Shown here in pieces: positions 5,320 through 6,086 of a stretch of DNA of 6,086 nucleotides (the first letter of the stretch is position 1; each line of letters opens with the position of its first letter). The DNA comes from Ferruginibacter sp. (GTDB lineage Bacteria > Bacteroidota > Bacteroidia > Chitinophagales > Chitinophagaceae): contig JAURKN010000214.1 of the NCBI GenBank assembly GCA_030831725.1, positions 1-6,086 of the forward strand, given 5' to 3'. The position numbers were made by a program, and so were the translations under genes. The notes under the pieces were generated by a model. The model was given only the letters and a program-made list of their open reading frames with translations, ran no database searches and was not told where the DNA came from.

Positions 5320-6086
5320 TTATTTATGTCCGATAAAAACGGGTATCAAATGTTGTTTGATGACTTCAGCAAGAAAACTCCTTTTGAGCATTTGTGAAAA
5401 ACTGCTTCTTCCAAAAGAACCCGAAATGACCAAAGCGGATTTTTTTTCGCTGATCCATGTAGTGAAATATTTTCTCGCGTCTAGTTCAATCTTTGAAACG
5501 GTCAAGTCGGAAAAATGACGGGCTGCCAATTCTTCGATATAGGGTTCAAAAGGAATTTTCTCAGACGCATCAGGATGCAGATAAGTCAATAATGTGGGAT
5601 TGGTACATAATTCAGGCAAAAGGTAAGCGAACTGTTTTATGGCGAAAACAGAGGCCTCGCTACCATCATATGCGATGATATTGACTCCTGGAAATTCATA
5701 TTCATCAGGTACGACAATAACAGAGCATTCCATTTCCTCCAGTGCATTTATGAGATAATGATTCGGAGTATCTTCCCCATTTTCTTCGTAAAAGTGTTGC
5801 GCTGAAATGATCATCAAATCTGAAAATCTTGATTCTTTTTTCAACTCCGGCATTGCCAAGTCATAAAAATCCTTGTGAACACGGTACTCAATTCCCTCCT
5901 TTCTGCATAGCTGTTCGAATTTCATGATGTTTTTCTCAACCAACTCCTCATCTGACTCTTCCAAATGAGGTACAAACATCGGAGCCCCTACTCCATCTGG
6001 AAACGCCCAAAGATTGGCATAGCTTGACTGGGGCAAAAAAACACCGGTTAGCAAAATAGGGTCAAATTGATGCAACTGAGCGGCAA
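5320..6086 (-). CDS. Tandem-domain universal stress protein (UspA family), first of two, N-terminus cut by window edge
   Basis: About 254 residues are visible; the frame stays open to the right edge. The first visible residues (AAQLHQFDPILLTGVFLP) correspond to helix 1 and strand 2 of a Usp domain, so roughly 20 N-terminal residues lie outside the window. An in-frame TTG at 6075 is an internal leucine, not a start. Domain 2 begins at VNIIAYDGSEASVFAIK. It ends with GSFGRSSFSQMLKRS, where the first half of the ATP motif (G-x2-G) is intact but the second glycine, nine residues on, is arginine (R-S). This form is more canonical than the downstream copy. The two Usp genes share their domain plan and the phrases YDG and YLLPE/YLLPG, but differ enough that any duplication is old. 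The operon promoter lies beyond the window. Confidence 0.9.
   Translation of the reverse strand, partial: AAQLHQFDPILLTGVFLPQSSYANLWAFPDGVGAPMFVPHLEESDEELVEKNIMKFEQLCRKEGIEYRVHKDFYDLAMPELKKESRFSDLMIISAQHFYEENGEDTPNHYLINALEEMECSVIVVPDEYEFPGVNIIAYDGSEASVFAIKQFAYLLPELCTNPTLLTYLHPDASEKIPFEPYIEELAARHFSDLTVSKIELDARKYFTTWISEKKSALVISGSFGRSSFSQMLKRSFLAEVIKQHLIPVFIGHK

Noticed and set aside
6073..6075. TTG as the start of the first Usp protein
   Set aside because: The frame stays open to the window edge and the upstream codons (AAQ) continue a normal Usp helix. The Usp N-terminal strand with its aspartate is missing, so the gene is cut, not short.

Overview
The window looks like a chromosomal stretch from a low-GC member of the Bacteroidetes (Bacteroidota). 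No marker gene proves this. The support is AT-rich DNA, A-rich leaders rather than clear Shine-Dalgarno sites before most starts, and a gene set common in environmental Bacteroidetes: tandem-domain universal stress proteins, a YciF-like DUF892 protein, a cytoplasmic triple-BON protein, Hsp20 and a phospholipase-D-type cardiolipin synthase. There are no RNA genes, insertion sequences, CRISPR arrays or phage genes.

Layout. (1) Positions 1-328, minus strand: a small acidic orphan protein overlaps by 4 bases (ATGA) the start of a YbhB/YbcL-type PEBP gene that runs off the left edge. (2) Positions 456-3482, plus strand: a DUF892 ferritin-like protein, a triple-BON protein closed by a strong intrinsic terminator, then a second unit of Hsp20 and a two-HKD cardiolipin synthase-like enzyme 25 bases downstream. 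(3) Positions 3440-6086, minus strand: a tightly packed operon of two tandem-domain universal stress proteins (the first cut by the right edge) and a YdjM/YbcI-type membrane metal-dependent hydrolase. Gaps in this operon are 6 and 2 bases. Its last gene overlaps the 3' end of the synthase gene tail to tail by 43 bases.

As a whole this reads as a general-stress cassette. Hsp20 would hold unfolding protein, the phospholipase-D-type enzyme and the membrane hydrolase would act on the envelope, and the BON, DUF892 and Usp proteins are families typically induced under osmotic, stationary-phase or starvation stress. A joint role is inferred from family membership and clustering, not shown by the sequence. 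No clearly new system is visible. The points most worth a second look are the eroded metal site of the DUF892 protein, the orphan acidic gene coupled to PEBP, the antiparallel gene overlap, and the non-canonical TTG start of the hydrolase.
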